Assembly: GCA_046269235.1 (NCBI GenBank)
Contig: JBJZOS010000005.1
Location: forward strand, 62,001-126,000
DNA from: Soonwooa sp032078105
GTDB lineage: Bacteria > Bacteroidota > Bacteroidia > Flavobacteriales > Weeksellaceae
Direction: 5' to 3'
Length of the DNA: 64,000 bases
This document shows positions 45,236 to 52,881 of this stretch, in pieces. Position 1 is the first letter of the stretch, and each line of letters starts with the position of its first letter. A program made the translations under genes and the position numbers. The notes under the pieces are model-generated. The model made no database searches. It was not told the DNA's origin and was given only the letters and a program-made list of their open reading frames with translations.

Positions 45236-45493
45236 TTATTTCTGATTTAACATTTTTTCGATGTCCTGATAATTGTAATAAATTGTTCCGCCAACTTTGG
45301 AATACTGTAAAGTTCCATTGATACGAAGCGTTTGTAATGTCCCTGAGGAAATTTTCAAAATTTTTCTAACCTCGTTAGATTTTAACCATTTTTTCTCTAT
45401 CGTTTTGCTGGAATTCAGAATTTTCTGTAAATCTTGCAAAAGTTCAATTTTAAATTCTTTTAGGTCTTCTTTCGTAATTATATCTACTGCCAT
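45236..45493 (-). CDS. Helix-turn-helix (MerR/excisionase-like) DNA-binding protein
   Basis: An 85-residue protein starting at ATG 45491-45493 (MAVDIITKEDL). The frame is open 26 codons further upstream, but that extension is low in coding character. The HTH region (WLKSNEVRKILKISSGTLQTLRINGTLQYSKVGGTI...YQDIEKML) is the helix_turn_helix_17-like excisionase/regulator common at the head of bacteroidotal integrative elements. It leads the three-gene cassette with the winged-helix and DnaC-like proteins. Confidence 0.82.
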   Translation of the reverse strand: MAVDIITKEDLKEFKIELLQDLQKILNSSKTIEKKWLKSNEVRKILKISSGTLQTLRINGTLQYSKVGGTIYYNYQDIEKMLNQK

Positions 45494-45679
45494 AATATTT
45501 TTTATGCAAATTTCATTCGATTTGTATTCTAAAACAATAGTGTTCATGCGGTGTGGGCTAAATAAGAACAATTTAGACGAGTTTGGAATCTCGGAAGATT
45601 AAAAAAGAATAATTTAGATGAATTTAGATTCTTGAACTCAATTTCTGAAAGAAAAAACAAGTTCCGCAGTTTTTCCCCT

Positions 45680-45985
45680 TTTACAAAAAGGCAAGATCGT
45701 TTTTGTATCAGCAACTTGAAAAGTTGTATATACAAAGACACATCTTGCAATAAAAGTTTTATAGCAATATGAAAATTTTTCAGAGGTCTGAAAACGCTTT
45801 ATGGACGCTTGTTTTAGGCTTTATCTCTTTGATTTTAAAATAGATTGGATTTTGAAGAAAAAAAAATGGAGAGAGATTGGCTTTAGGTTGTATCTTTTTT
45901 ACGCAGGTTTGCAAGTTGGGTGTAGCTGATTTACCCACGTTGAGTAGAACCCAGTGTTCAAATTACGCAGGTTTTTGAAATGATT
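45680..45985. repeat. Interspersed repeat, copy B
   Basis: Diverged copy of 27110-27400, same orientation, sharing ACAAAGACACATCTTGCA, AGAGGTCTGAAAACGC, TTGTATCTTTTTTACGCAGG, TTGGGTGTA and AAATTACGCAGGT in order. It lies upstream of the HTH cassette and left of the AbiE locus. No intact gene occupies 45494-46053. Confidence 0.6.
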
Positions 45986-46016
45986 AGTATTAATTGGTTA
46001 TGGTTTTTGAGGATAG

Positions 46017-46047
46017 TTGATTTTTTTTAGAATATTTATTATCTTTA
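46017..46047 (+). promoter_or_regulatory. Promoter of a short transcript
   Basis: TTG at 46017-46019, a 20-nt spacer, then TATCTTTA at 46040-46047 (one mismatch to TAnnTTTG). No ORF starts within the following 150 bp. Confidence 0.5.
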
Positions 46048-46053
46048 CAAAAC

Positions 46054-46117
46054 ATTGAGACACTGGTAATCTGGCTATGGATATCGAATGAGGACTTAGG
46101 TTCTCATTCTTTTTTTA
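46054..46117 (+). ncRNA. Candidate small RNA of about 60-65 nt with intrinsic terminator
   Basis: The promoter at 46017-46047 would start a transcript near 46054. It would end at a hairpin, GAATGAGGA (46086-46094) pairing with TTCTCATTC (46101-46109, one G-T pair), followed by eight Ts to 46117. The 5' portion (GAGACACTGGTAATCTGGC) has no ORF. It sits between the repeat copy B and the AbiEi antitoxin gene. This is a prediction from promoter-plus-terminator logic only. Confidence 0.45.
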
Positions 46118-46151
46118 CTAAGACATGAGGAAGTGAAAGTAATTAATATTT

Positions 46152-46197
46152 TGTCCAGTTTATTTACTAAAAAACTGGACATTTTGTTTTATCTTTG
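46152..46197 (+). promoter_or_regulatory. Operator palindrome and -7 box of the AbiEi antitoxin gene
   Basis: TGTCCAGTTT (46152-46161) and AAACTGGACA (46172-46181) are a perfect 10-bp inverted repeat. Just downstream is the exact -7 box TATCTTTG (46190-46197), 15 bp before the ATG. AbiEi proteins are known to repress their own operon through inverted repeats, so this is a likely autoregulatory operator. Confidence 0.65.
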
Positions 46198-46211
46198 CAA
46201 AGAGATAAGCA

Positions 46212-46934
46212 ATGAAAACATCTGATTACATAGTAAATACGATTAATCGATTCCCTAAAGGATTTGTTTTCACCTATGAAGAATTTAGCAAACAGGTGGA
46301 AAGCAAGGAAGCTATAATAAAAGCATTGAATAGAATGGCGGTTTCGGGGAAGATTGAAAAACTGGCAAAAGGAAAGTTCTACAAGCCAGAAGAAACTGTA
46401 TTTGGAAAATTGGAACCGCCAAAACAACAGATTGTAAAGGATTTACTTGAAGAAAATGGAAAAGTCGTAGGTTACCTTACTGGTTTGAGTATTTACAATG
46501 AGCAGGGACTTACAACACAAGTCAGCAATACCATTCAGATTGGAAAGAATGAAATTCGTCCTACTTTCAAAAGAGGACGATTTACTATTTCTTTTATCAA
46601 GCAGAAAAATACGATCACGAAAGAAAATATTCCATTTCTTCAGATATTGGACGCTATTAACCAAATTAAAAAGATTCCAGATACTTCGCTTGATGAATCC
46701 GTTTTGAGAATTATCGAAATCATAAAAACAATCAATGAAGCGGAAATCTCCACAATGCAACGATTGGCTTTAAAATATCCGCCATCTACGAGAGCGTTAT
46801 TGGGAGCAGTTTTGGAATTTCTGAAAATTGGAGAACCTGAAATACTGAAGAAGTCGCTCAATGCTATTTCAACATATAGTTTTCCAAATATTGAAACTAT
46901 TTTACCAACATCAAAAAACTGGAATATCAAATGA
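46212..46934 (+). CDS. AbiEi-like antitoxin / DUF6088 family protein
   Basis: This 240-residue protein has an N-terminal winged-helix (MKTSDYIVNTINRFPKGFVF, then a KALNRMAVSGKIEKLAKGKFYKPE wing) followed by an antitoxin domain (GYLTGLSIYNEQGLTTQVS...RFTISFIKQKN). It belongs to the AbiEi/DUF6088 antitoxins of type IV toxin-antitoxin systems, which bind their own promoter and counter a nucleotidyltransferase toxin. The toxin ORF begins in an ATGA overlap at 46931 but is truncated. The antitoxin may therefore be an orphan. Confidence 0.82.
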   Translation: MKTSDYIVNTINRFPKGFVFTYEEFSKQVESKEAIIKALNRMAVSGKIEKLAKGKFYKPEETVFGKLEPPKQQIVKDLLEENGKVVGYLTGLSIYNEQGLTTQVSNTIQIGKNEIRPTFKRGRFTISFIKQKNTITKENIPFLQILDAINQIKKIPDTSLDESVLRIIEIIKTINEAEISTMQRLALKYPPSTRALLGAVLEFLKIGEPEILKKSLNAISTYSFPNIETILPTSKNWNIK

Positions 46935-47029
46935 ATCTTCACGAAAACAAAACCTTATTTCAGCTGGCAATAAGATTTACCGCACAGGAAATGAAAATTC
47001 CCGATTTGTATATTGAGCAAGAGAATTGA
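46931..47029 (+). pseudogene. Truncated AbiEii-type toxin gene
   Basis: The ATG overlaps the antitoxin stop (ATGA). The 32 codons read MNLHENKTLFQLAIRFTAQE then MKIPDLYIEQEN and TGA. This is the typical N-terminus of AbiEii/AbiGii nucleotidyltransferase toxins, which normally continue KDYW and then the GG/S catalytic block for a total of about 280-300 residues. Everything past the first helix is gone. Confidence 0.75.
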
Positions 47030-47077
47030 GAAAAAGAAGTATTTGCAATTTATTATTTGTTTTGTTTGTAAAATTTT

Positions 47078-47668
47078 ATGAAAAACTATAGATTAGAGAA
47101 GACGGAGAAAAAGATAAAAGAATGCATTGAACATTTAGAGTTTTTTAGAAAATACTTTGAAATAGATGATGACTTTGAAATATACTTTAAAGAAAAAAAC
47201 ATTTTAAGACCTTACCATAGAAGTCAAGAAACACTTGAATTTCATTTACTTTTCGTGATAGCTGAACTTGAAATAAATTTATGTATTAAAAATTTTTATA
47301 ATAGTAAAACTGATATTGAAAAAAAATACTGCTTGAAATCAGGTTTTTTGACTGTTTATGAATTTTTCAAGTCTTTAGATAATAAAAAAAATATCATTCG
47401 AAAACTGTGCGAAGATGATTTTGAATTAAGTGAGAGCTACACAGACATTACAACCAGACTTAGAAATTTTAAAAAGGAAATAAATTTAGACTCAAAAATT
47501 AAAGAAATTAGAAATAAAACGTCCGGACATTTCCATAATAATTTGAAAGAATTTCTAGGTATTATTGATTCTATTAATCCAATTGAAGATGTTATTATTC
47601 TGTACGAACTAGTGATACTTTTGACTAGGTTTAATGATTTTTTACTAAAATTAACGCTTCGAAAATAG
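47078..47668 (+). CDS. Hypothetical helical protein, possibly HEPN-like
   Basis: This 196-residue, strongly helical, Lys/Glu-rich protein is not one I recognise. Near the C-terminus it has EIRNKTSGHFHNNLKEFLG. An R-N-x(n)-H arrangement in a late helix is reminiscent of the RX4-6H motif of HEPN RNase domains. It lies between the truncated toxin and an HNH nuclease, in a defence-rich segment. HEPN membership is a guess that structural comparison could test. Confidence 0.45.
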   Translation: MKNYRLEKTEKKIKECIEHLEFFRKYFEIDDDFEIYFKEKNILRPYHRSQETLEFHLLFVIAELEINLCIKNFYNSKTDIEKKYCLKSGFLTVYEFFKSLDNKKNIIRKLCEDDFELSESYTDITTRLRNFKKEINLDSKIKEIRNKTSGHFHNNLKEFLGIIDSINPIEDVIILYELVILLTRFNDFLLKLTLRK

Positions 47669-47812
47669 CTTGAAATTTTATTAAATTTTCGACCTAATTT
47701 TGGTAAGCACTTCGGTAGATTTTAATAGAGCTAAAAACAATTTCAGGAATTTTTCTAAGCAGAAGTTAATTAATTTTGTATTTTTCCTCCTATTTGTTAA
47801 AAAGTATCTTGG

Positions 47813-48433
47813 ATGAACTGCCCTAATTGCAATGCCGAATTAAAGAAAAAGAAAATTGATAAATTTCTGCTTCAATATTGTGACAAATGTTGGAATCATA
47901 TTTCATATGATGTTGAATGCAAAGATCATAACCCCATATTTGTTAAATTCAAATTTTCAAATGATTCTTTGCACATAAGAAAACAATGTCAAAACTGCAG
48001 AAAGATAGATTCGAAATTTTATTCCAAAGATGTAGTTCCAAATTGGAAAAGTATTCCTGATGCAAACATTGAATTACAAAAGAAATTTTCCTATGAAGGT
48101 GTTCATGAGATTTATAGCAGATATCTTAAGAAAAAGGAAACAGTCTCAAAAGAGTCAAATTTTGAAAAGTTTATTGTTGAACATAATGACTATCTGAAAA
48201 CTATTGAATGGCAGAAGAAAAGACTATTAGTGCTTAAGCGTGATAATTTTTTGTGTCAAGCTTGTCTTATGGAAAAAGCAAAGGAAGTTCATCATAAATC
48301 ATATAGATATTGGAAAAATGAGCCTTTATTTGATCTTGTTGCTGTTTGTGTAAAATGCCACGCTGAGATTACATCAATGAATAGATCGGTGTTAAATTAC
48401 GATTTCATTATTAGTAATTCCCGTGAAAAATAA
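47813..48433 (+). CDS. HNH endonuclease with N-terminal zinc-ribbon-like region
   Basis: The 206-residue protein starts with MNCPNCNAELKKKK, a CxxC pair, followed by YCDKCWNH and QCQNC, suggesting zinc ribbons. The C-terminal third is an HNH domain: LVLKRDNFLCQACL, KEVHHKSYRYW (HH) and VAVCVKCHAEIT (CxxCH). It would cleave DNA. The last 70 bp of this gene recur almost exactly at 52331-52400 beyond the neighbouring SEC-C gene. It is transcribed convergently to that gene. Confidence 0.8.
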   Translation: MNCPNCNAELKKKKIDKFLLQYCDKCWNHISYDVECKDHNPIFVKFKFSNDSLHIRKQCQNCRKIDSKFYSKDVVPNWKSIPDANIELQKKFSYEGVHEIYSRYLKKKETVSKESNFEKFIVEHNDYLKTIEWQKKRLLVLKRDNFLCQACLMEKAKEVHHKSYRYWKNEPLFDLVAVCVKCHAEITSMNRSVLNYDFIISNSREK

Positions 48434-48436
48434 ATT
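48367..48436. repeat. 70-bp direct repeat, left copy (3' end of the HNH gene)
   Basis: This segment includes the last codons and stop of the HNH gene. It matches 52331-52400 with 5 mismatches in 70 bp and no gaps. Confidence 0.9.
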
Positions 48437-48497
48437 TTTCTGTAAAAAAAGAATTTTGTTTTACATAATCTGAACATCCAAATTTATTTTTCTTGAA

Positions 48498-51400
48498 TTA
48501 GAAAATATTTTCTAAAACTAATTGGGAAAGAGTTGTAAAAGTAATATCTTTATAAACTTCTACAAATTTTACTGGTAAAACACTTGAGGAGACAATAATA
48601 GATTTCACTTTAAATCCGCTTACATCCTTATTAATTCTTTGAGAAACAACTGATAGATTATTTGATAACCATTTCTCCCTGTTAATATGTTTTGGAAGTT
48701 GTTTTTCAGTAAAGTTTTTAATGTCTTTCCAAAAATCATAGATAATTTTAGCTTGTTTTGTATTCTTACACTCTATTGAATATAGAATTTTTCGTTTCTC
48801 ATCCAAAGCCAATACATCAACATCTCCATAGTTTTTATCTGCAATTTTTGTGGTAATATCAAATTCGTAGTCCAGTACAAATAAATTTGTATTGTCTCTA
48901 ATCCAATCCCTCACTTCTACTGTGAATTCATCGCCTTTTTCGGTAGAGTTTCTTTTTACAAACTCCCTAATTTGCTTACAATCATCATCTACTTTTAATG
49001 TTCCATCAAAAAATATTGCCAAAAGGTTTTGTCCAGCAATATAAAGATGTCTTGCGCTAAAACAGATTATAAAGTTATTGTTGACTTTGTCGTTTATTCT
49101 TAATATTGGCTTTAATAAATATGAAAGTCTTCTATTGTATCTCCAAGGTATTATTTCAGCATATTCATAACCATCTACTTTTTCATCAAATTTCCCTCTA
49201 CTATTTAAAACTAATAATGTATAAATGCTTTTAACCTCTTCCTCTGAAATATTAATTTCATTTTTTAAAAGTGATATGAAGTCATCTTCTTTCATAAACA
49301 TACAAGAGCGTTTACTCTCTAGACAATAATGCGCTATTAAGTTTAAAACTCCAACAATATTTGGCAAAGTCATTCCCCAGTCGTTTAAAAAGGCTGAATC
49401 TAATAATTGATAATAATCTTCATTATCATTTTCAATGGTATTACTCCTTTCTCTCTGTTTTGTAGTTATATAATTTGTTTTAAATGACTTTACATAATGA
49501 CCTAATTCGTCTTTACGTGTTTCTAAATTGAATTTAGACATTGTATCATCAAAAAATTCTTTACTTACACCAATTCTTCCAGATGCCAACAATCCAACTT
49601 TTGGATTGTCTAAATCAAAAAAAATTAAATCTCTAATAGTACCAAAATAGGTTAACTCATCCATTAATGCTAACAAAAAATCTAAATCATCCTCATTTAT
49701 CGGCTTTTCTCCAAAATAAGGTTCAGCAGTAACAAATTCAATTAAACATCTTGAAGAAAGAGAAAGCCTAACTGCTTGCACATCAGAATTATGATATTCC
49801 TCTAATATATCTCTATATTCTCCAAAACATTTTAGTTGGGTTACAACTTTGATACTTCTAAAGGCTCTAAAATTTAGAGTCGATTCGTATCTCAGCATCA
49901 AATATTCTAAAACCGCAAAGCAATTATAATTTTGTAACTCTTCTCTGATTTTTTTTATTAGACTTGATATTATTACATCACATAGCTTAACTTTATCACT
50001 TTTATTATCAATATTTTCAGGAATTTTATTTGGAACCCAATTTTTTAATTCCTCCAAAACAATTGAACCATCAGCTTTTGGAATATATCTTACCTTTGGA
50101 ATGTGCCTTTCATCCAAGTCAATTTTTAGTTCTGAAGTAGCACTAAGTAACATCTTAGTATTGTCATTAGGAATATTCTCTAATATTGCGTGAATATTTT
50201 CAGCAGAAATATTTACTTCTGTTTTTTTCTCAAATAATTTTCCTAAAGACTCTAACAATATTCGAATCAAATAGATTTCACTTGAATTATCATCTCTATT
50301 TGTCAAATTAAAAAAAGTATTTGGGATCCTTAAATTTATCCTGTTTGTATCACTATCAATTTGATAATCAATCAAAACAGTATTTTTTTCTAATTTCCTA
50401 AATTCTTCTATTGAAAGATTAATAAAATTATCTTCAAAGCTCAAAATTACTTCAATAGGTTCGTGAAAATTTTTAGTAAGAGGATTTAGCAAATAATGAA
50501 TTCGATTAAACCAATAGGCAATTGCCTCAGCGTATGAACTGCCAATTTTTCTATATTTATTTTCAAAGGTTATCCATAATGGGAAATTATATTTTTCTAA
50601 AACCAATCTATATTTTCCGAAAAATATTTCTTCAGACAAATAAATTGGAGCATAAATTTCAGACTTAATTACTGGAAGAAAACCTTTTGTTTTATCTTCA
50701 TTAATGTAATTTACTAAATGAATGTCCTTTTTTTGAATGGATTTTATTGCCGCATTTCCTTGAACATCAAAACTAAAATTAACAAAATCATACTTTTCAT
50801 CAGGGTGTAAAAATGTTTCTCCTTGTTTGTTATACCATTCAAAATCAGTCATTATGTTATGAACAGGTGTCGCAAATAAATACAAACCTTTCTCTCTTGC
50901 TCTTTCTTTTGCCTTAAACAACTTCCAGAGAGAAAGTTTATCAATATTATAGTTTTGAATAATTCTTTCAAAATCAATTAGACTTAGTGCTGATTGATAT
51001 TTCGCTGCCTTGACATCAAAAGTATTAATCGCTAACATCTCAATCATTGATATTTGACTGTAAACAAATAACATTAGAATTTCTGCGTGTGGTGGCAAGA
51101 CATTTTTTATCTCTTGAACTTTATCATTAACTTTCTTTTGAAGTTTCAGCGAATTATTAAAATCATTTGTTCCCAAATACTGAATAAATGCATATTTGTT
51201 TTCATCAAATTTCCATAATGATTGTTCAACATCTAATGAAAACTCTTGATTTTGCTCCCATCCAATCCCAATAAATAACTTTTTAATTTCAAAAATTGAA
51301 AACTTATCAAAAAAACCGATTAGATTGTCAAGTTCACCAAATTGTTTAAATTTTTCTACAATGAAATTATTTATCGCAAAAAGTTCACTACTTGGAAGAA

Positions 51401-52184
51401 CAAGAAAATATGTCTTGTTTACTTTAATAAATGGTTTATAGCATAAGAGAGGAATTTCGCTATTTTGATTTTCTTTAATCAAATTAACATCACATAGAAA
51501 GTCATTAATAACATCTTTATTAATTCCAAGTTTTTTTAACAATTCAAAAATCATTTTTTCGGGAAACTCAAAAAGTTGCGTGTACTTTAATAAGTCATCT
51601 GATGGAAATGTAATATTGTTTTCCAAACTACTTGAAAACCCCAAGTTTTTCGCTATTTCATTATGAATTAACAACATAAATAATAAACCATCACTAACAT
51701 AATTTTTCAGGTCTTCATTGAGATTGTTTGGAGTATGAAAAATTACTCTAATAAGATTTTGAATTATTTCAGTTGCATTGTGATTTATTCCTGTGAAAAC
51801 AACATTGTTACCATTGTGAAACATTATATTCTCAGTAAAACAATTTTCGGGAGGATCTTCTCTATAGTCATCAGGAAAGTTCTTATCAACTAATTTTTTC
51901 AAAATTGAAAGGTCAATGTTTGATTGTGCGTTATTGAGGTTTGAAGCTATAGTTGTCTGAATGTCCTCCAACCTAACAATTTTTCCGTGATTTTCAGGTA
52001 AAACTTGAAGTAATGAGAAAAACTTCAATAAAGATGTTGATTTATTATTTTTAACAAATTCTTCAAAGCTATTTTTCCTATTTGAATTTATATTTGAGTG
52101 TTGTATTGGCTTATCAATACAACATTTTTTGAATTTTTTCCCACTTCCACAAGGGCAAGGTTGGTTTCGTCCTATCTTTGACAT
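48498..52184 (-). CDS. Very large SEC-C protein with C-terminal PD-(D/E)XK nuclease motif
   Basis: This 1228-residue protein opens with a SEC-C zinc motif (IGRNQPCPCGSGKKFKKCC, residues 4-22), as in the tail of SecA and many defence-associated proteins. The ~1050-residue middle shows no motif I can name; it is helical and AT-rich. Near the end (about residues 1110-1150) GDVDVLALDEKRKIL leads into YSIECKNTK, a D...ExK core of a restriction-endonuclease-like fold. It probably binds and cleaves nucleic acid, with the middle sensing a trigger. It is flanked by two copies of a 70-bp direct repeat and inserted between an HNH gene and the XRE-led operon. A TATATTTG -7 box (52190-52197) lies so close to the ATG that the mRNA may be almost leaderless. 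Confidence 0.7.
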   Translation of the reverse strand: MSKIGRNQPCPCGSGKKFKKCCIDKPIQHSNINSNRKNSFEEFVKNNKSTSLLKFFSLLQVLPENHGKIVRLEDIQTTIASNLNNAQSNIDLSILKKLVDKNFPDDYREDPPENCFTENIMFHNGNNVVFTGINHNATEIIQNLIRVIFHTPNNLNEDLKNYVSDGLLFMLLIHNEIAKNLGFSSSLENNITFPSDDLLKYTQLFEFPEKMIFELLKKLGINKDVINDFLCDVNLIKENQNSEIPLLCYKPFIKVNKTYFLVLPSSELFAINNFIVEKFKQFGELDNLIGFFDKFSIFEIKKLFIGIGWEQNQEFSLDVEQSLWKFDENKYAFIQYLGTNDFNNSLKLQKKVNDKVQEIKNVLPPHAEILMLFVYSQISMIEMLAINTFDVKAAKYQSALSLIDFERIIQNYNIDKLSLWKLFKAKERAREKGLYLFATPVHNIMTDFEWYNKQGETFLHPDEKYDFVNFSFDVQGNAAIKSIQKKDIHLVNYINEDKTKGFLPVIKSEIYAPIYLSEEIFFGKYRLVLEKYNFPLWITFENKYRKIGSSYAEAIAYWFNRIHYLLNPLTKNFHEPIEVILSFEDNFINLSIEEFRKLEKNTVLIDYQIDSDTNRINLRIPNTFFNLTNRDDNSSEIYLIRILLESLGKLFEKKTEVNISAENIHAILENIPNDNTKMLLSATSELKIDLDERHIPKVRYIPKADGSIVLEELKNWVPNKIPENIDNKSDKVKLCDVIISSLIKKIREELQNYNCFAVLEYLMLRYESTLNFRAFRSIKVVTQLKCFGEYRDILEEYHNSDVQAVRLSLSSRCLIEFVTAEPYFGEKPINEDDLDFLLALMDELTYFGTIRDLIFFDLDNPKVGLLASGRIGVSKEFFDDTMSKFNLETRKDELGHYVKSFKTNYITTKQRERSNTIENDNEDYYQLLDSAFLNDWGMTLPNIVGVLNLIAHYCLESKRSCMFMKEDDFISLLKNEINISEEEVKSIYTLLVLNSRGKFDEKVDGYEYAEIIPWRYNRRLSYLLKPILRINDKVNNNFIICFSARHLYIAGQNLLAIFFDGTLKVDDDCKQIREFVKRNSTEKGDEFTVEVRDWIRDNTNLFVLDYEFDITTKIADKNYGDVDVLALDEKRKILYSIECKNTKQAKIIYDFWKDIKNFTEKQLPKHINREKWLSNNLSVVSQRINKDVSGFKVKSIIVSSSVLPVKFVEVYKDITFTTLSQLVLENIF

Positions 52185-52330
52185 AGCATCAAATATAAGA
52201 ATTCTCGTGTCATTATTTGGAAAAAGTTATTGAATCAATTTTGCTACAAACTTAATGCTAATATCATTAAGATAATATTGTCCTCGATGTAAAAACTAGG
52301 GTCTAAGTTAGGGTTGTTTAATTATTATTA

Positions 52331-52400
52331 GATTACATCAATGAATCGTTCAGTGTTAAATTACGATTTCATTATTAGTAACTCCCGCGAAAAATAAATT
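52331..52400. repeat. 70-bp direct repeat, right copy (orphan HNH gene end)
   Basis: It matches 48367-48436 at 65 of 70 positions. It contains the final coding codons and TAA of an HNH gene like the one at 47813, but no upstream portion. It is evidence that the SEC-C gene, with or without the HNH gene, was inserted by recombination at a pre-existing HNH gene. Confidence 0.9.
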
Positions 52401-52495
52401 ACATTCTATTTTTAAGGATTTCTATCTTTTACAAATTAAATATTTCTCTTTGCTGTTCTCTTTGAATTTCAAAATTAAAGTAAGAATTTTTTTAC

Positions 52496-52517
52496 TATAT
52501 TTGGACAAATATTGTCC
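52496..52517 (+). promoter_or_regulatory. Promoter and operator of the XRE-led defence operon
   Basis: The -7 box TATATTTG (52496-52503, exact TAnnTTTG) runs into the palindrome GGACAA-ATA-TTGTCC (52503-52517). A repressor bound there would cover the transcription start. The XRE protein encoded immediately downstream is the obvious candidate, as for controller proteins of restriction-modification operons. Confidence 0.65.
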
Positions 52518-52551
52518 TAATAATATTTTCAAGAATAAATTTTTCAGAAAA

Positions 52552-52881
52552 ATGAAAAAAACTTTTGGAGAAATAATAAGAGAAGGTCGTGAACATGAGG
52601 GACTTCCATTAAGAAAAGTTGCCGCTTTTATTGATATTGACCCATCGACATTAAGTAAAATTGAACGCGGAGAACGTTCGGCAAATAAAGAAATGATTCC
52701 TGCGCTTGCTGAAATTCTGAAAATATCCGAACACGACCTAACTTTAAGTCTGTTAAGTGATAGTGTTGCAGAATCACTTATTTATGAAAATAATTGTTCC
52801 GAGATTTTGAAGGTTGCCGAAGAAAAAATAAAATATTTCAAAAGCAAAAATTATCAACAAGGAAAACTAAGTTTTGAATAG
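52552..52881 (+). CDS. XRE family helix-turn-helix regulator
   Basis: This is a 109-residue protein from ATG 52552. The frame is open 34 codons upstream but crosses the promoter and operator, so the internal ATG is right. The HTH is FGEIIREGREHEGLPLRK, then VAAFIDIDPSTLSKIERGER and ANKEMIPALAEILKI. It resembles C-protein/SinR-type regulators. Its stop TAG shares its last base with the GTG start of the nuclease-methyltransferase, a coupled arrangement. It likely times expression of the modification and restriction functions. Confidence 0.88.
   Translation: MKKTFGEIIREGREHEGLPLRKVAAFIDIDPSTLSKIERGERSANKEMIPALAEILKISEHDLTLSLLSDSVAESLIYENNCSEILKVAEEKIKYFKSKNYQQGKLSFE

Noticed and set aside
44630..45321. 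Rightward open frames opposite the winged-helix gene
   Set aside because: Antisense shadows of a coupled, motif-bearing gene; Phe/Ser-rich composition typical of reverse frames in AT-rich DNA.
45544..45750. 68-codon leftward frame upstream of the HTH gene
   Set aside because: Low-complexity Phe/Leu-rich sequence overlapping the start region of the HTH gene and repeat copy B.
46167..46942. Leftward frames opposite the AbiEi gene
   Set aside because: The rightward gene has family motifs, an operator and an exact -7 box; the antisense frames have none.
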